Below are positions 5,025 to 5,806 of a stretch of DNA of 5,806 nucleotides, in pieces. The stretch covers positions 1 through 5,806 of the forward strand of contig JAGCWG010000291.1 of NCBI GenBank assembly GCA_017961965.1, read 5' to 3'. The notes under the pieces were generated by a model. It had not been told where the DNA came from and made no database searches. It saw only the letters and a program-made list of their open reading frames with translations. How positions within the stretch are numbered: position 1 is the stretch's first letter; every line of letters begins with the position of its first letter. This DNA is from Bacteroidaceae bacterium. GTDB lineage: Bacteria > Bacteroidota > Bacteroidia > Bacteroidales > Bacteroidaceae. Made by a program: the position numbers and the translations under genes.

Positions 5025-5806
5025 ATGGAGCACCCAGAAAATTCGGCAGATTATGCTGGCTTGAAGGTAAATGCAGGTGTTGCTCAGCCATCCATCGTCA
5101 ATCCTTATCTCGCTCAGATGAGGAAGAAACGCCACAAGCTGTTTACGGCTGGTGAGTATGTGGATGGAATACTGAAGGGCGACGTGTCCATGCTCAGTCA
5201 GGCGGTGACGCTGATTGAGAGTGTGCTTCCTGAGCATCAGGCATTGGCACAGGAGGTGATAGACAAGTGCCTGCCATATTCTGGCAATTCTGTCAGGATA
5301 GGAATAAGTGGTGTGCCAGGAGCGGGCAAGAGTACAAGTATAGATGTGTTCGGAACGCATCTGCTCGACAACTATGGCGGAAAACTTGCCGTGCTTGCCA
5401 TCGACCCAAGTTCGGAGAAGACCAAGGGAAGTATTCTCGGTGACAAGACACGTATGGAGAAGCTTGCGATTCATCCAAAGTCATTCATTCGTCCAAGTCC
5501 GACGGCGGGAAGCCTCGGCGGTGTGGCTCGCAAGACACGTGAGACAATCATCCTCTGTGAGGCTGCTGGTTACAACAATATCTTCGTTGAGACAGTAGGT
5601 GTAGGACAGAGCGAGACGGCTTGTCACTCCATGGTTGACTATTTCCTCCTTATCCAGCTTGCAGGTACAGGCGATGAGCTTCAGGGCATCAAGCGTGGCA
5701 TAATGGAGATTGCCGACGGTATTGTGTTAAACAAGGCTGATGGCGAGAATGTGGAGAAGGCAGAGCTTGCGGCAAGTCATTTCCGTAATGCGCTTCATCT
5801 CTTCCC
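5025..5806 (+). CDS. meaB: MeaB/ArgK-family GTPase, methylmalonyl-CoA mutase chaperone (5' part)
   Basis: This is a cytoplasmic G3E GTPase that in characterised homologues guards and reloads the adenosylcobalamin-dependent methylmalonyl-CoA mutase, the enzyme linking succinyl-CoA to propionate formation. The window holds 260 codons; homologues are usually about 320-370 residues, so the C-terminal dimerisation arm is missing. Seen in order: a helical N-terminal region, the P-loop G-V-P-G-A-G-K-S (96-103), A-I-D-P-S-S (125-130), G-D-K-T-R-M (139-144), E-T-V-G-V-G-Q-S-E (189-197), G-x-G-D-E-L-Q-G-I-K-R-G (214-225) and the guanine-specificity motif N-K-A-D (236-239). All nucleotide-binding motifs look intact. 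ATG 5025 is preceded by a nearby in-frame TAA and fits the family N-terminus. The mutase genes are not in the window. No clear promoter is visible, so it may be cotranscribed with the DUF1573 gene 142 bp upstream or use a non-consensus promoter. The older name ArgK (arginine transport kinase) is considered a misassignment. Confidence 0.95.
   Translation, partial: MEHPENSADYAGLKVNAGVAQPSIVNPYLAQMRKKRHKLFTAGEYVDGILKGDVSMLSQAVTLIESVLPEHQALAQEVIDKCLPYSGNSVRIGISGVPGAGKSTSIDVFGTHLLDNYGGKLAVLAIDPSSEKTKGSILGDKTRMEKLAIHPKSFIRPSPTAGSLGGVARKTRETIILCEAAGYNNIFVETVGVGQSETACHSMVDYFLLIQLAGTGDELQGIKRGIMEIADGIVLNKADGENVEKAELAASHFRNALHLF

Noticed and set aside
5001..5474. A 157-codon minus-strand reading frame opposite meaB
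   Set aside because: It overlaps the intact MeaB nucleotide-binding motifs on the plus strand; the translation shows no domain.

Overview
The window looks like chromosomal DNA of a Bacteroidales bacterium, most likely Prevotella or a close relative. The evidence is the Bacteroidetes-type promoter element TAnnTTTG upstream of several genes, a BspA-like leucine-rich-repeat lipoprotein with an acidic residue pair after the lipobox cysteine, a DUF1573 protein, a MeaB GTPase of the methylmalonyl-CoA pathway, little visible Shine-Dalgarno signal, and short AT-biased tandem repeats between genes. The genus is an inference from gene content, not a proof.

Layout from left to right: (1) the N-terminal 166 codons of the 16S rRNA dimethyltransferase RsmA/KsgA on the minus strand, cut by the window edge; (2) a compact divergent region whose two predicted promoters point at each other and interlock; (3) a plus-strand multi-pass membrane protein of the lysylphosphatidylglycerol-synthase-TM/flippase-like (UPF0104) family; (4) about 300 bp without a gene, holding a small hairpin, degenerate short repeats and a strong intrinsic terminator between convergent genes; (5) a minus-strand lipoprotein with 13 complete 23-24-residue LRR_5 repeats; (6) an AT-rich divergent region with a promoter in each direction and several hairpins in the transcript leaders; (7) a plus-strand secreted protein with a DUF1573 domain; (8) a 142-bp spacer made largely of 7-nt and 11-nt tandem repeats; (9) the first 260 codons of a MeaB/ArgK-type GTPase, cut by the right edge.

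The genes do not form one pathway. RsmA (ribosome maturation) and MeaB (chaperone of the B12-dependent methylmalonyl-CoA mutase, used in the succinate-propionate route) are housekeeping or central-metabolism genes. The flippase-like protein, the LRR lipoprotein and the DUF1573 protein belong to the cell envelope. I see no mobile element with a transposase, no CRISPR array, no tRNA or rRNA, and no convincing new multi-gene system. The parts most worth a second look are the interlocked promoter pair at 501-566, the intergenic repeat families, the cysteine pattern of the LRR protein and the structured mRNA leaders.
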